From: Loktanella atrilutea
GTDB lineage: Bacteria; Pseudomonadota; Alphaproteobacteria; Rhodobacterales; Rhodobacteraceae
Direction of reading: 5' to 3'
Assembly: GCF_900128995.1 (NCBI RefSeq)
Contig: NZ_FQUE01000003.1
Location: 310,001 to 374,000 of the forward strand
Length of the DNA: 64,000 nucleotides
Made by a program: the position numbers and the translations under genes. Below are positions 7,527 to 17,193 of this stretch, piece by piece. The notes under the pieces are model-generated. The model had not been told where the DNA came from. It did no database searches and saw only the letters and a program-made list of their open reading frames with translations. Every line of letters begins with the position of its first letter. Within the stretch, counting starts at the first letter, position 1.

Positions 7527-8375
7527 ATGACGGTATGTGTTGCTCTGAAGGTCCACGACTGCATCGTCTTTGCTGCAGATAGTGCCACATCCCTCACCGG
7601 CATAGATGCCGCGGGAAATCATCACGTGGCCAACATTTATGATCACGCAAATAAGGTATTCAACCTGCGCAAAGATCTTCCAATTGCTGGAATGACTGCA
7701 GGGATCGGAAATTTTGGGATGTGTTCGATATCGACTATCTCGAAAGACTTGAGGCGTCTTCTGAGTTTGGATGATACTGAATATTCTGTGAATAAACAAG
7801 ATTATACCATCGAAGAGGTCGCGTATAAAGTTCGTAAGTACCTTTTCGAGGATCGCTTTGGCAAACTTGCCGATAAACCAAGTGGTACTTTTCAATACTG
7901 GGTGGGTGGGTATTCGTCTGGGCAGGACCTAGGTGAAATGTGGAAAATTCAAATTCAAGACGGTGACTGTCCTAATCCAGTCTGTGAGGCTCCTCGAGAT
8001 GTCTCCAGTATGATTAGTTGGGGCGGGCAAACTGAGGCAATTAATCGTATTCTTCTGGGTTATGGCCAAGGGCTGCCGGACGCCCTACTTTCAGCCGGTC
8101 TTCCCCAAGAAAAACTTGGCGAGTGTTTGCGACACGTTGCCGCACACACCCAAGCTGGGTTAGCGAATCCTGCCATGCCTACGCGTGATGCTATTGATTT
8201 AGCTATCTTTTTGGCCGAAGCGCAAAAGCAGTTTGTTCGCTTTTCAATCGGTTCAAATACTGTAGGAGGCGACCTCGATGTCGCCACAGTAACGAAGCAC
8301 GAAGGTTTTAAGTGGATACGGCGTAAGCATTATTATTCACGTGACCTGAACCCCCTGGAGACTGACCATGCCTAA
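7527..8375 (+). CDS. Proteasome-beta-like Ntn hydrolase (Anbu/HslV-type fold)
   Basis: About 282 residues. After Met removal the N-terminus is Thr1 (TVCVALKVHDCIVFAADS), and numbering from Thr1 puts Asp at exactly position 17, as in proteasome beta and HslV. A lysine in NKVFNL (about position 42) aligns with catalytic Lys33 after a 9-residue insertion. The next strand, AGMTAGIGNFG, matches the conserved glycine strand. So a threonine-protease-type Ntn hydrolase is likely; substrate unknown. The C-terminal third has no obvious match. The ATG at 7527 is preceded by GGTGGAGG. The GTG at 7512 would bury the Thr and is disfavoured. Base composition is clearly AT-richer than the neighbours, suggesting transfer. 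The last 8 nt overlap the next small gene. Confidence 0.6.
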   Translation: MTVCVALKVHDCIVFAADSATSLTGIDAAGNHHVANIYDHANKVFNLRKDLPIAGMTAGIGNFGMCSISTISKDLRRLLSLDDTEYSVNKQDYTIEEVAYKVRKYLFEDRFGKLADKPSGTFQYWVGGYSSGQDLGEMWKIQIQDGDCPNPVCEAPRDVSSMISWGGQTEAINRILLGYGQGLPDALLSAGLPQEKLGECLRHVAAHTQAGLANPAMPTRDAIDLAIFLAEAQKQFVRFSIGSNTVGGDLDVATVTKHEGFKWIRRKHYYSRDLNPLETDHA

Positions 8376-8538
8376 TAGAGATCAAGTGACACTTTTTTAT
8401 GATTATATGCCAAAGGCGAACGCAAGCGTACCCCCGATACGCGAGCTTTCAACTTCTTCGGCGCAAGCACAGCGACTTATTGAGTCACCTAAAGTTGAGG
8501 AAAAAAAAGACCTTCTGACAAATTTAAATTTCGGGTGA
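8368..8538 (+). CDS. Small 56-residue partner protein of the Ntn hydrolase
   Basis: The ATG at 8368 overlaps the end of the Ntn-hydrolase gene by 8 nt and is preceded by CCTGGAG with 8-nt spacing. The protein starts MPNRDQVTLFYDYMPK and ends KKDLLTNLNFG. It is polar, has no membrane segment or cysteine, and has a charged stretch (PKVEEKKD) near the C-terminus. Composition is as AT-rich as the upstream gene, and the overlap indicates translational coupling. I do not recognise the family. It could be a substrate, inhibitor or adaptor of the hydrolase; that is inference from position only. Confidence 0.55.
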   Translation: MPNRDQVTLFYDYMPKANASVPPIRELSTSSAQAQRLIESPKVEEKKDLLTNLNFG

Positions 8539-8569
8539 TCCTGCTGGTCGAGTTGCAAAAGCCCTATTT

Positions 8570-9862
8570 CTAAACCACAACCTCCACCCGCTCCTGCGCC
8601 CCCACCCCGAACACCCGCTTGTAGCGGGCGATCTCCGCCGCCGGCCCCATCGCCTTGTTCGGGTTGTCCGACAGCTTCACCGTCGGCCGCCCGTCGGCCG
8701 CCACAGCCTTGCACACAAGCGAGAACGGAGCCAGCGCGTCGCCGTCCACCAGTCCGATGAAGTCGTTGGTCAGCATCGTGCCCCAGCCGAAGCTCACCCG
8801 CACGCGCCCCGCGAAGCGCGCGTGCAGCTCCAGGATCTTGTCCACGTCGAGGCCGTCCGAGAAGATTACAAGCTTGGTCGTCGGGTCCTCGCCGCGGGAC
8901 TGCCACCAGCGGATCGCCGCCTCCGCCCCCTCGGCCGGGTCGCCTGAATCGATCCGGATGCCGGTCCAGCCCGCCAGCCAGTCGGGCGCGCCCGACAGGA
9001 ACCCCGGCGTGCCGTAGGTGTCGGGCAGGATGATGCGCAGGTTGCCGTCATGCTCTGCCTGCCAGTCGGCCAGCACGTCGTAGGGGGCCCGCCGTAGGGC
9101 GGTGTCGTCGTCGGCAAGTGCGGCGTAGACCATCGGCAGCTCGTGGGCGTTGGTGCCGATCGCCTCCATGTCGCGGTTCTTTGCGATCAGGCAGTTCGAG
9201 GTGCCGGTGAAGGCATCCCCCAACCCCTCTTGCAGGGCCTGCACGCACCAGTCCTGCCAGAGGAAGGAATGCCTGCGCCGCGTGCCGAAGTCGGCGATCT
9301 TCAACCCCGGGTGGGTGTTCAGACGCTTCACCTTCTCCCACACCTTGGTCATGGCGCGGGCGTAGAGCACCTGCAGCTCGAACCGCCCCATGTCGCGCAA
9401 CACGGCGCGCGAGCGGAGTTCCATCAGGATCGCCAGCGCCGGGATCTCCCACAGCATGACCTCGGGCCAGGAGCCTTCGAAGGTCAGCTCGTACTGCCCA
9501 TCGCGCTTTTCAAGGTGATAGGGCGGCAGGCGCAGCTTCTCGAACCAGTCCATGAAGTCCGGCGTGAACATCTGCCGCTTGCCATAGAAGGTGTTGCCGC
9601 GCATCCACGTGCTTTCGCCCCGGGTCAGGGACAGGGACCGGACGTAGTCGAGCTGCTCGCGCAACTCGCCCTCGTCCACAAGGTCGGCCAGCCGGATGGA
9701 TTTCGTGCGGTTGATGAGCGAGAACGTGACCTGCACGTCACGCCGGTTGCGGAAGACCGACTGGCACATCAGCAGCTTGTAAAAGTCCGTGTCGATCAGG
9801 GACCGGACGATGGGGTCGATCTTCCACTTGTGGTTCCAGACGCGTGTGGCGATGTCGACCAT
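8570..9862 (-). CDS. pncB: Nicotinate phosphoribosyltransferase
   Basis: A 430-residue enzyme of the Preiss-Handler NAD salvage route that joins nicotinate to PRPP. Visible family features are [14 protein letters not shown] near the N-terminus, FGTRRRHS mid-protein, GTSN, the phosphate-binding [12 protein letters not shown], and [12 protein letters not shown]. The ATG at 9862 has GGAGGA 4 nt upstream; an upstream in-frame ATG adds only 7 residues. It pairs functionally with pncA, 4 kb downstream, which supplies nicotinate. It lies just outside the AT-rich cassette, so that cassette is inserted between arfB and pncB. Confidence 0.93.
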   Translation of the reverse strand: MVDIATRVWNHKWKIDPIVRSLIDTDFYKLLMCQSVFRNRRDVQVTFSLINRTKSIRLADLVDEGELREQLDYVRSLSLTRGESTWMRGNTFYGKRQMFTPDFMDWFEKLRLPPYHLEKRDGQYELTFEGSWPEVMLWEIPALAILMELRSRAVLRDMGRFELQVLYARAMTKVWEKVKRLNTHPGLKIADFGTRRRHSFLWQDWCVQALQEGLGDAFTGTSNCLIAKNRDMEAIGTNAHELPMVYAALADDDTALRRAPYDVLADWQAEHDGNLRIILPDTYGTPGFLSGAPDWLAGWTGIRIDSGDPAEGAEAAIRWWQSRGEDPTTKLVIFSDGLDVDKILELHARFAGRVRVSFGWGTMLTNDFIGLVDGDALAPFSLVCKAVAADGRPTVKLSDNPNKAMGPAAEIARYKRVFGVGAQERVEVVV

Positions 9863-9940
9863 GGGGTCCTCCGGGCATTTCACGCGGTTAGACCAAGGCG
9901 CGGGGGCGCTGGCAAGCGGTTACGGTCAGCGTTGCCGGGG

Positions 9941-10393
9941 CTACAGCTGCCCCGCCTCCATCGCCGCGGCGGCATGGATGTGCATCGCGCGCTTGGGGGA
10001 CACACCCAGCGTCCGCTCGATCTGGTGCAGGAATTCGCCCTCTTCCGGCTGCTCGCTGCCGTCGGCCAGCACCACGGACCACAGCGACCTGACCGCGGCC
10101 TCGCGCTCTGCCAGCGGAATGGCGTCGTGCAGGACGCGGGCCAGCGTTTCGGTATCGGGCATCGCCTCTTCCAGCTTTTCGCACTGGGCGCGCATCTTCG
10201 CGGCCTCCAGCTTGTTCAGGCCGTACATATGCGACAGCAGATTGTCGATCTCCTCGACCTCCTCGAACAGATAGGCGCGGTCGACCTTGGCGGCCCGCAC
10301 CAGCAGCGCGCCGAGTGCGTGGCGGGCATCGGCCTCTGGCAGTTCGGTGACCTTGCGTTCGGTCTGGAACAGGGAAAGCAGGCGTTCGAGCAT
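9941..10393 (-). CDS. TerB-like tellurite-resistance family protein
   Basis: A 150-residue, mostly helical acidic protein of the TerB/DjlA-N type. Features include an early ERLLSLFQTE, LLVRAAKVDRAYLFEEVEEID (residues about 32-52) and a second VVLADGSEQPEEGEFLHQI near the C-terminus; these two acidic loops are the metal-binding type seen in TerB. The start at 10393 is chosen because the longer open frame is not protein-like. No other ter genes lie nearby, so tellurite resistance is not implied. Such single-domain members are common in Rhodobacterales and uncharacterised. Confidence 0.75.
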   Translation of the reverse strand: MLERLLSLFQTERKVTELPEADARHALGALLVRAAKVDRAYLFEEVEEIDNLLSHMYGLNKLEAAKMRAQCEKLEEAMPDTETLARVLHDAIPLAEREAAVRSLWSVVLADGSEQPEEGEFLHQIERTLGVSPKRAMHIHAAAAMEAGQL

Positions 10394-10503
10394 GGCGGGA
10401 TCCAGTCTGTCGCGGTTCCCTTTCGTTCTACCTCCTATCGCAGGCAGAGGGAACAGCGATGCCGCAGCGCGGCACCGCACGGTGCAAGGTGGCAACAGAA
10501 CCG

Positions 10504-11550
10504 TCAGGTCCGGCGCAGGGCCAGCCGAAAGACGGTCGGCGCGACCGCGATGATGACGGTGATCCGGATGATATGCGTCACGGAGACATAGGCGATATCC
10601 TGCCCCAGCGTCAGCGTCAGCAGCGACATCTCTGTCAGTCCACCGGGAGAGTAGGCGAGGAAGGCCTGGCTCAATGGCATGCCCATGATGCGGGCGACGG
10701 ATTCTGCAAAGAGGACGGCGATCGCCAGCATGCCGAAGGTCGCCACCGCGGCGATGGCAAGGTCACTTGCGATTTCTTTTACGGTGGCGCCGACGAAGCG
10801 GGCGCCGATGACCGTGCCGATCACGATCTGCGCCGTGACGACGATGACCGACGGCGGCGCCACCTCCACCCAGCCCGCGACATGCACTGCGCCGGACAGG
10901 ATCATCGGGCCAAAAACCGGGGCGGCAGGCAGTTTCAGGCGCCGCGCCAGCGTGACGCCGCCCGCCGCACAGGCACCGAGGATCAGGTAATCGGCCAGCG
11001 ACAGCGCATCCAGCGGCACGTATCCCCGCCCGCCCGCGCCGGACCGCACGCCAAGGACGGTGCCGAAATAAAGGACGACGAGAAAGATCACCAGAAGCAC
11101 GCGGGCAGCGTGGGCCAGCGCGATCTTCTTTTCGTCCCCGCCGGCGGCACCGCCGAGGATCAGCATCTCGTTCAGCCCGCCCGGCATGGCGGCATAAAAG
11201 GCGGTAACCGGATCGTAGCGACCCAGCCGTCGGTACACGACGTAGGAAAAGGCGGCGGCCGCCGCAAGAAAGAGGGGCAGCAGCGTCAGGGTAAGCGCCC
11301 AGCTGCCAAGCTGGCCGAACAGCTCTGCCGTGATACCGGACCCCAGCAGCACGCCGATCACCGGAATGACGATGGGGCGCAGCTTGTCCGGGCCGCGCAC
11401 GGGCCAGCCCAGTATGGCGGCGGTGGTGGTGCCGATCATCGGACCCAGCATCCAGGGCAGCGGCATGCGCAGCCAGTATCCCAGCAGCCCCGACAGCACC
11501 CCGATCGTCAGCGCAAGGCCGGTGTCCTGATGGCGCCGGATCGGCCTCAC
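10504..11550 (-). CDS. AbrB family (ammonia-monooxygenase-like) membrane protein
   Basis: About 348 residues with roughly ten hydrophobic segments arranged as two repeats. Each repeat contains [11 protein letters not shown] / [10 protein letters not shown] and [10 protein letters not shown] / [11 protein letters not shown] motifs, the hallmark of the AbrB duplicated membrane domain. Related proteins have been called 'putative ammonia monooxygenase' without evidence. They are probably regulators or transporters (E. coli AbrB affects aidB expression). The GTG start at 11550 overlaps the trhO stop (GTGA), so it is translationally coupled to trhO. Confidence 0.85.
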   Translation of the reverse strand: MRPIRRHQDTGLALTIGVLSGLLGYWLRMPLPWMLGPMIGTTTAAILGWPVRGPDKLRPIVIPVIGVLLGSGITAELFGQLGSWALTLTLLPLFLAAAAAFSYVVYRRLGRYDPVTAFYAAMPGGLNEMLILGGAAGGDEKKIALAHAARVLLVIFLVVLYFGTVLGVRSGAGGRGYVPLDALSLADYLILGACAAGGVTLARRLKLPAAPVFGPMILSGAVHVAGWVEVAPPSVIVVTAQIVIGTVIGARFVGATVKEIASDLAIAAVATFGMLAIAVLFAESVARIMGMPLSQAFLAYSPGGLTEMSLLTLTLGQDIAYVSVTHIIRITVIIAVAPTVFRLALRRT

Positions 11551-12464
11551 AAGGATCCGATGTGACGCGTGCCACGGGCGCGGGCCAGCGCGATCTGCTT
11601 CTGTCGTTCGCGGAACCGCGCCTTGTCGACCTCGGTCGTTTCGCCCACGCAGTGATGGCAGGCGACGCCATCCTCGAAGGCGGGGTGGTCCTGATCGGCG
11701 GGCAGCAGCGGGCGGCGGCAGGCATGGCACAGGATGTGGGGTCCCTCGACCAGCCCGTGCCCGACGCTGACGCGTCCGTCGAAGACGAAACATTCGCCTT
11801 CCCACGTGCTGTCGTCCCGCGGCACGTCCTCTAGGTATTTTAGGATGCCGCCCTGCAGGTGATAGACCTCCTCCACCCCCTGGCCGCGCAGGAAATTCGT
11901 GGATTTCTCGCAGCGGATGCCACCGGTGCAGAACATCGCGATGCGCTTGCCGGCGAAACGGTCCTTGTTTGCCTCCCACCACGCCGGAAACTCGCCAAAG
12001 CTGCGGGTCTGTGGATCGATGGCGCCCGCAAATGTGCCGATCGCCACCTCATAGTCGTTGCGGGTGTCGATCACGGCCACGTCGGGAGAGGTGATGAGCG
12101 CGTTCCACGCGGCCGGCGCGACATAGGTGCCGGTGCCCTGCAGCGGGTCGACGTCAGGCTGGCCCATGGTGACGATCTCGCGCTTCAGCCGGACCTTCAT
12201 CCGGTTGAACGGCTGCTCCGCCGCCTGACTTTCCTTGTGAACCAGATCGGCGCAGCCGGGCAGGGCACGCAGATGCGCCAGCACGGCGTCGATCCCCGCC
12301 CGCGACCCCGCGATGGTGCCGTTGATCCCTTCGCCCGCAAGCAGCAGCGTCCCGCTGATGCCCTGCGCGGTACACAGGTCCAGCAGGGGTTGGCGCAGGG
12401 CCGCCGGATCCGGGAACCGGGTGAAGTGATAAAGCGCGGCGACGGTGAACATGGGCACCGCCAT
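11547..12464 (-). CDS. trhO: tRNA uridine(34) hydroxylase TrhO, rhodanese-like
   Basis: About 305 residues. The N-terminal ferredoxin-like part ([15 protein letters not shown]) is followed by a rhodanese domain with the active-site loop [13 protein letters not shown]-terminal cysteine-rich zinc-binding region has CHACRRPL and CHHC. TrhO oxygenates U34 of several tRNAs to form 5-hydroxyuridine. The start at 12464 is one option; the ATG at 12452 ([10 protein letters not shown]) fits homologues equally well, and 12488 would overlap the Hsp70 gene. It sits in a leftward run with the Hsp70 gene upstream and abrB-like downstream. Confidence 0.88.
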   Translation of the reverse strand: MAVPMFTVAALYHFTRFPDPAALRQPLLDLCTAQGISGTLLLAGEGINGTIAGSRAGIDAVLAHLRALPGCADLVHKESQAAEQPFNRMKVRLKREIVTMGQPDVDPLQGTGTYVAPAAWNALITSPDVAVIDTRNDYEVAIGTFAGAIDPQTRSFGEFPAWWEANKDRFAGKRIAMFCTGGIRCEKSTNFLRGQGVEEVYHLQGGILKYLEDVPRDDSTWEGECFVFDGRVSVGHGLVEGPHILCHACRRPLLPADQDHPAFEDGVACHHCVGETTEVDKARFRERQKQIALARARGTRHIGSL

Positions 12465-12484
12465 ACGCCTGCCCGCGCCCGCCT

Positions 12485-13711
12485 TCAAGTCAGGCGGGCG
12501 GCGGCCATCGCAAGACCGTCACTGACGGCGGTAAAGGCCTGCGCCCGCACCTGTCGGGCCTGCGGGAAAAGGTCCGTCATCGCCTGCGTCACCGTCCCCA
12601 TCAGGCTCGACCCTCCGACGAAGACGACGGCGGCGACGTCGCGCGGCGCGGTGTCTCCCAGCGTCTCCCACGCGGCGTCCCTGATGGCGGCGGTCAGGTC
12701 GGACAGCGTGTCGCCCAGCGCCTGCGCACGCAATGGCACGGTCAGCCCCCGGTCCAGCACGCCAAGATCGATCAATCCGCGCGGCGTGTCGTTGGCGGCG
12801 ATCTTGCCGGCTTCGACCGCAAAGGCGATGTCATGGCCCAGTTCCATCTCTATCAACGCGTCCAGACGGCCAAAGGCCTGCTGGTCCACACCCATCTTCG
12901 CCAGATCGGCAACCAGACGGCGCGTCTCGGCTGTATAGAGAAAGGCAATCTTCTCCCATGTCGCAAGGTCGTTGAAGATCGCATTGGGCGCCGTCGTCGT
13001 GCCCTCGCCGAAGGCATTGCGCACCTCGCCCCCGCGGCCCAGCAGTGGCATGACATGGGCCAGCGACAGCAGGCGGTCGAAATCGGTCCCGCCGATCCGC
13101 ACGCCGTGGCTGTTCAGGACGCGGATTGCCGCTGCCTCCTGCCGGTAAAGCGTGAAATCCGATGTGCCGCCGCCAATATCGACGACCAGCCCCAACTGCC
13201 CCACCTCCAGCGGACCTGCAGTCAATGCGGCGGCCTCCGGCTCCGGCAGAAAGCTCACGCGCTCGAACCCAGCCATCCGATAGGCCTCTTCCAGATCGAC
13301 CAGCGCCTGCGCGTGGCGCACGGGGTCGGGGTGGAACCGGACGGGACGGCCCGACAGGGCACTGTCGAACTCCAGCCGGGTCGCATCATAGGCTCGTTCG
13401 CGCACGGTGGACAGGAACCGCGCGACGACCTCCAGGAGGGTCATCTTCTCGAAAGCGATCTGGCGCTGTTCGCGCATCAGCGGCGTGCCCAGAACCGACT
13501 TCAGCGCCCGCATGAACCGCCCCTCTCGCCCGTCGATAAGGGCGGCATTCGCCGCGCTGCCGATCAGGGTCCGCTTGCGGTCCATGTCGAAGAAGACGGA
13601 CGTGGGCAATGTCTCGCGGCCCGGCTCGACCGGGATGCGGAACACGGCGTCGCCTGCCATCACCGCCGCGGCGGTGTTGGATGTCCCGAAATCGATCCCA
13701 AGCGTGGCCAT
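12485..13711 (-). CDS. Hsp70 family protein, YegD-like
   Basis: A 408-residue actin-fold ATPase that has the Hsp70 nucleotide-binding domain but no substrate-binding domain, the usual size of YegD. Phosphate 1 motif is [13 protein letters not shown] (residues about 4-16), phosphate 2 is [13 protein letters not shown], and the adenosine motif is [21 protein letters not shown] is the conserved connector. YegD proteins are Hsp70 paralogues of unknown client range. The gene ends just before the trhO start, so cotranscription with trhO and the abrB-like gene is likely. Confidence 0.88.
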   Translation of the reverse strand: MATLGIDFGTSNTAAAVMAGDAVFRIPVEPGRETLPTSVFFDMDRKRTLIGSAANAALIDGREGRFMRALKSVLGTPLMREQRQIAFEKMTLLEVVARFLSTVRERAYDATRLEFDSALSGRPVRFHPDPVRHAQALVDLEEAYRMAGFERVSFLPEPEAAALTAGPLEVGQLGLVVDIGGGTSDFTLYRQEAAAIRVLNSHGVRIGGTDFDRLLSLAHVMPLLGRGGEVRNAFGEGTTTAPNAIFNDLATWEKIAFLYTAETRRLVADLAKMGVDQQAFGRLDALIEMELGHDIAFAVEAGKIAANDTPRGLIDLGVLDRGLTVPLRAQALGDTLSDLTAAIRDAAWETLGDTAPRDVAAVVFVGGSSLMGTVTQAMTDLFPQARQVRAQAFTAVSDGLAMAAARLT

Positions 13712-13835
13712 GATGCGTTCCTTGCGTGCGAACCGCCGCCTTTAGCCCAGCCGTGCCGGGGCTTCAACCTGTCAGGCGTTGACCCGGTCCGGCTGGGGTT
13801 CTACCCCTTGGCGTAACCGCGTTGAAAGGTCCGTC

Positions 13836-14441
13836 ATGCAGCCCCTGACCCATGCCCTGATCGTCATCGACATGCAGAACGATTTCTGCCCCGGCGGTGC
13901 GCTGGCGGTGACCGGGGGCAACGATATCGTCATGGGCATCAATACCCTGATGGACGATTTTCGCAGCGTGATCCTGACACAGGACTGGCACCCGCGCGGC
14001 CATGCCTCCTTCGCCTCCAGCCATCCCGGCGCCGATCCCATGACGGTCATCGACATGCCCTACGGCCCGCAGGTCCTCTGGCCCGACCACTGTATCCAGG
14101 GCACCTTCGGGTCGGACTTCCATGGACATCTGCGCACTGACGCCGACCTGATCATCCGCAAGGGTTACAACCCCGCAATCGACAGCTATTCCGCCTTTTT
14201 CGAAAACGACCACAGGACGCCGACCGGGCTCGAAGGCTATCTGCGCACCCGTGGGATCGAACGGCTGACGATGGTCGGGCTCGCACTGGATTTCTGCGTC
14301 AACTACTCGGCCGTGGATGCAGCCTTGCTTGGCTTCGACGTGACCGTTCGCACCGACCTTTCGCGGGCAATCGACGCGGACGGATCGCTGGACGCGGCCA
14401 TCGCGGGTATGCGCGACGCCGGTGTGGCGCTGTCCGCATGA
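13836..14441 (+). CDS. pncA: Nicotinamidase
   Basis: A 201-residue cysteine hydrolase that converts nicotinamide to nicotinate. The triad is visible as D12 (VIDMQNDFCPGG), K109 (IIRKGYNP) and C154 (LALDFCVNYSAVDA). The metal ligands D50, H52 and H56 lie in DWHPRGHASF. The ATG at 13836 follows AAAGG; an open frame upstream is not conserved-looking. Its TGA overlaps the start of the FAD oxidoreductase gene (ATGA). With pncB in the same window it completes nicotinamide salvage to NAMN. Confidence 0.95.
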   Translation: MQPLTHALIVIDMQNDFCPGGALAVTGGNDIVMGINTLMDDFRSVILTQDWHPRGHASFASSHPGADPMTVIDMPYGPQVLWPDHCIQGTFGSDFHGHLRTDADLIIRKGYNPAIDSYSAFFENDHRTPTGLEGYLRTRGIERLTMVGLALDFCVNYSAVDAALLGFDVTVRTDLSRAIDADGSLDAAIAGMRDAGVALSA

Positions 14442-15619
14442 AGACGCGCTACGACGTGGTGATCGTCGGCGGCGCCATATATGGCGCCTCGGTCGCCTTC
14501 CATCTGGCGAAGGATCCGGATTTTGACGGCAGCGTGCTGGTGGTCGAACGTGACCCGACATACGCCTTCGCCTCCACCTCTCACACGAATTCCTGCATCC
14601 GGCAGCAATTTTCCGAAGCCCTCAACGTGCAGATCTCGCAATACGGCGCGGCCTACGTGCAGGACTTCCGCGCCCGCAGCGGGATGGAGGATGCACCCCC
14701 CCTGCGCCTGCACAGCTTCGGCTACATGTATCTGGCCGACACGCCCGCCTTTGCCGCGGCACTGAAGGCCAATCAGCAAGTGCAGGCGGCACTGGGGGCG
14801 GGAACCCGGCACATGACGCCGGACCAGATCGCGGCGGCCTATCCGTTCTACAACCTCGACGGCATCCTCGCCGGCAACCACAACACGGTGAACGAAGGAT
14901 ACTTCGACGGGGGCAGCCTGTTCGACTGGTGGAAGCGTGGCGCAAAGCGGGCGGGCGTGACCTTCGTCACGGACGAGGTCACCAGCATGACCCGCAACGG
15001 CGATCGCGTCACCGCCATCCAGCTGAAATCAGGGGCAGAGGTCAGCTGCGACTGGGTCGTCAACGCCTCCGGCCCCCGCGCCGCGCGCACGGCTGCCATG
15101 GCCGGGATCACACTGCCGGTCGAGCCGCGCAAACGCTATACGTTCGTCTTTCAGGCGGCGGAGCCGCTCGACCGCGACCTGCCGCTGACCGTCGACCCCT
15201 CCGGTGTTCACGTTCGCACTGACGGAGCCTACTACATGGCCGGCGGCTATCCGGACCATGATCCGGCGGTCGAGCCTGACGATTTCGCCTTCGACAACGG
15301 TCTGTGGGAAGACAAGATCTGGCCCGCCATCGCCACCCGCATCCCCGCGTTCGAGCGGGTGAAGGTCATCAATCAATGGGTTGGGCACTACGCCTACAAC
15401 ACGCTTGACCAGAACGCCGTCGTCGGCCCGCACCCGCAAGTCGCCAACTTCATCTTCGTCAACGGCTTTTCGGGTCACGGGCTGCAGCAATCGCCCGCCC
15501 TCGGGCGCGGCATGGCCGAATGGATCACCCACGGCGCCTATCGCACGCTGGACCTGTCCCCCCTTGGCTATGCCCGCATCGCCGCGAACCGCCCCATCGT
15601 CGAAAAAGCCATCATCTGA
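14438..15619 (+). CDS. FAD-dependent oxidoreductase, DAO/glycine oxidase family
   Basis: A 393-residue flavoprotein. The dinucleotide-binding fold is at the N-terminus (YDVVIVGGAIYGASVAFHL, residues 5-23), with the FAD-binding acidic strand end near VLVVERD. DAO-family features include VVNASGPRA mid-protein and the C-terminal VNGFSGHGLQQSPALGRGMAEW. Substrates in this family are amino acids, N-methyl amines or hydroxy acids; not decidable here. It overlaps pncA by 4 nt and is followed 12 nt later by a uronate-dehydrogenase-like gene, so the three appear to be one operon. Confidence 0.85.
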   Translation: MKTRYDVVIVGGAIYGASVAFHLAKDPDFDGSVLVVERDPTYAFASTSHTNSCIRQQFSEALNVQISQYGAAYVQDFRARSGMEDAPPLRLHSFGYMYLADTPAFAAALKANQQVQAALGAGTRHMTPDQIAAAYPFYNLDGILAGNHNTVNEGYFDGGSLFDWWKRGAKRAGVTFVTDEVTSMTRNGDRVTAIQLKSGAEVSCDWVVNASGPRAARTAAMAGITLPVEPRKRYTFVFQAAEPLDRDLPLTVDPSGVHVRTDGAYYMAGGYPDHDPAVEPDDFAFDNGLWEDKIWPAIATRIPAFERVKVINQWVGHYAYNTLDQNAVVGPHPQVANFIFVNGFSGHGLQQSPALGRGMAEWITHGAYRTLDLSPLGYARIAANRPIVEKAII

Positions 15620-15631
15620 AGGATCATCCCC

Positions 15632-16468
15632 ATGCTGAACAAGATCGTGCTGACCGGCGCCGCCGGCAAACTGGGGGGCGTCCTGCGCAAGCCACTGGCC
15701 GAGATGTGCCGCGAACTGGTCACGACCGACATCGCCGACAGCGTGGCCGACCTGTCCCCGAACGAGACCTATGCGCAGGCCGACCTCTCCAGCCTCGATC
15801 AGGTCATGCGCGTGATGGACGGCGCCGACATGGTCGTTCACTTCGGCGCCATCGGTGACGAGGCGCCCTGGGACGACATCCTGCAATCCAACATCGTCGG
15901 CGCCTACACGGTGTGGGAGGCGGCCTATCGCCACAAGGTCCGCCGCGTCGTCTACGCCTCCTCGATCCACGCGGTCGGCATGCACCCCAAGACCGACTTC
16001 ATCGACACCACCGCCCGGCACCGCCCGGATACCTACTACGGCCTTGCCAAGTGCTTTGCAGAGGATCTGGCGAGCCTCTACTGGGACAAGCGCGGGGTCG
16101 AAAGCGTCTGCATGCGGATCTACTCCTGCGAGGAAAAGCCGAACAACGCCCGCGCGCTGGGTACCTGGCTAAGCCACGGCGACCTGATCCGCATGGTGAC
16201 GGCTGCGATCGAGACGCCGACAACCGGCTTCACCGTCGTCTGGGGCGTGTCGGACAACGATCGGGTGCCGGTGGACAACAGCCGCGCGTCCTTCCTCGGC
16301 TATCGCCCACAGGACAATGCGGAAACCCACGCGCCCCGCATCCTAGCACAGGCCGCTCCGATGGATCCGCAGAATCCAGAGGATATGTGCCACGGCGGCC
16401 CCTTCGCCGTCGTTCCGCTGGGTGAAAGCGGCGTCGCAATGATCAAGGCGCGCAGCGTGGGCTCCTGA
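15632..16468 (+). CDS. NAD-dependent epimerase/dehydratase, uronate dehydrogenase-like
   Basis: A 278-residue extended-SDR protein. The NAD motif is LTGAAGKLGG (residues 7-16), an acidic residue D34 ends strand 2, and the catalytic dyad is YYGLAK (Tyr-x3-Lys). YASSIHAVGMH precedes it and resembles the SNHAIG motif of uronate dehydrogenases, which oxidise galacturonate or glucuronate to aldarate lactones. Length and the absence of a long C-terminal domain fit that family. Substrate specificity is inferred. GGATCATCCCC precedes the ATG; a site is weak. Confidence 0.72.
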   Translation: MLNKIVLTGAAGKLGGVLRKPLAEMCRELVTTDIADSVADLSPNETYAQADLSSLDQVMRVMDGADMVVHFGAIGDEAPWDDILQSNIVGAYTVWEAAYRHKVRRVVYASSIHAVGMHPKTDFIDTTARHRPDTYYGLAKCFAEDLASLYWDKRGVESVCMRIYSCEEKPNNARALGTWLSHGDLIRMVTAAIETPTTGFTVVWGVSDNDRVPVDNSRASFLGYRPQDNAETHAPRILAQAAPMDPQNPEDMCHGGPFAVVPLGESGVAMIKARSVGS

Positions 16469-16614
16469 CGCGGTCCACCACATCTGTCACCCGAGTGACC
16501 CACTCCGCCGCAAAAGCCGGACTGTTGCGACATTTGCCTCAATCACGCCCGACTCGGATGATATGACCCTCTGCAATAGCCCGATCCACGGGCAATAGCA
16601 GTGAGGCAAATTCC

Positions 16615-17193
16615 ATGTTGACCCGTCGTGCTCTGGCATTCGGTGCCATGGCGACCGCATTTGCGGGCCCTGTCGCAGCAAATCCGCTGTCACGCCTGTT
16701 CGGCAAGCCGAAGGGTGGCATGCCCGAACGCTTCCTCCCGCAAGAGGTCGACGTGAATCCCGACCTCCCGGCGGGAGAGATCCACGTCATCAAGAAGGAT
16801 TTCTACCTCTACTGGACGCTCGGCAACGGCCGCGCCCGCCGCTACGGCATCGCCCTCGGGGCAGAGGACCGGAATTATACCGGTGTCCTGACCGTGCGGC
16901 GCAAGCGCGAATGGCCCAGCTGGATTCCCACGCCGGAAATGGTGCGGCTGGAACCAGAGGTCTACGGCCCCTATGCCAAGGGCCTGCCCGGCGGCGACCC
17001 CCGCAATGCGCTGGGCGCCCGGGCGCTGTACCTCTATTCCGGAAACGTCGACACCTATTACCGCATCCACGGCACACCGCAGCCCGAAACCATCGGCACC
17101 GGATTCTCCTCCGGCTGCGTGCGCCTGACGAACGACCATGTGACAGAGCTTTACGACATGGTCCCGATCGGCACCAAGGTCTACCTGTTCTAG
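16615..17193 (+). CDS. L,D-transpeptidase (YkuD domain), secreted
   Basis: A 192-residue periplasmic enzyme that forms 3-3 peptidoglycan cross-links or attaches proteins to DAP. The N-terminus is a signal with paired arginines (TRRALAFGAMATAFAGPVAA). The YkuD catalytic motif is present as YRIHGTPQ followed by FSSGCVRLTN, with the nucleophile Cys. The PEVYGPYAKGLPGG region is typical of alphaproteobacterial members. It is monocistronic and converges on the KpsS-like gene with a 4-nt overlap of the coding ends. Confidence 0.9.
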   Translation: MLTRRALAFGAMATAFAGPVAANPLSRLFGKPKGGMPERFLPQEVDVNPDLPAGEIHVIKKDFYLYWTLGNGRARRYGIALGAEDRNYTGVLTVRRKREWPSWIPTPEMVRLEPEVYGPYAKGLPGGDPRNALGARALYLYSGNVDTYYRIHGTPQPETIGTGFSSGCVRLTNDHVTELYDMVPIGTKVYLF

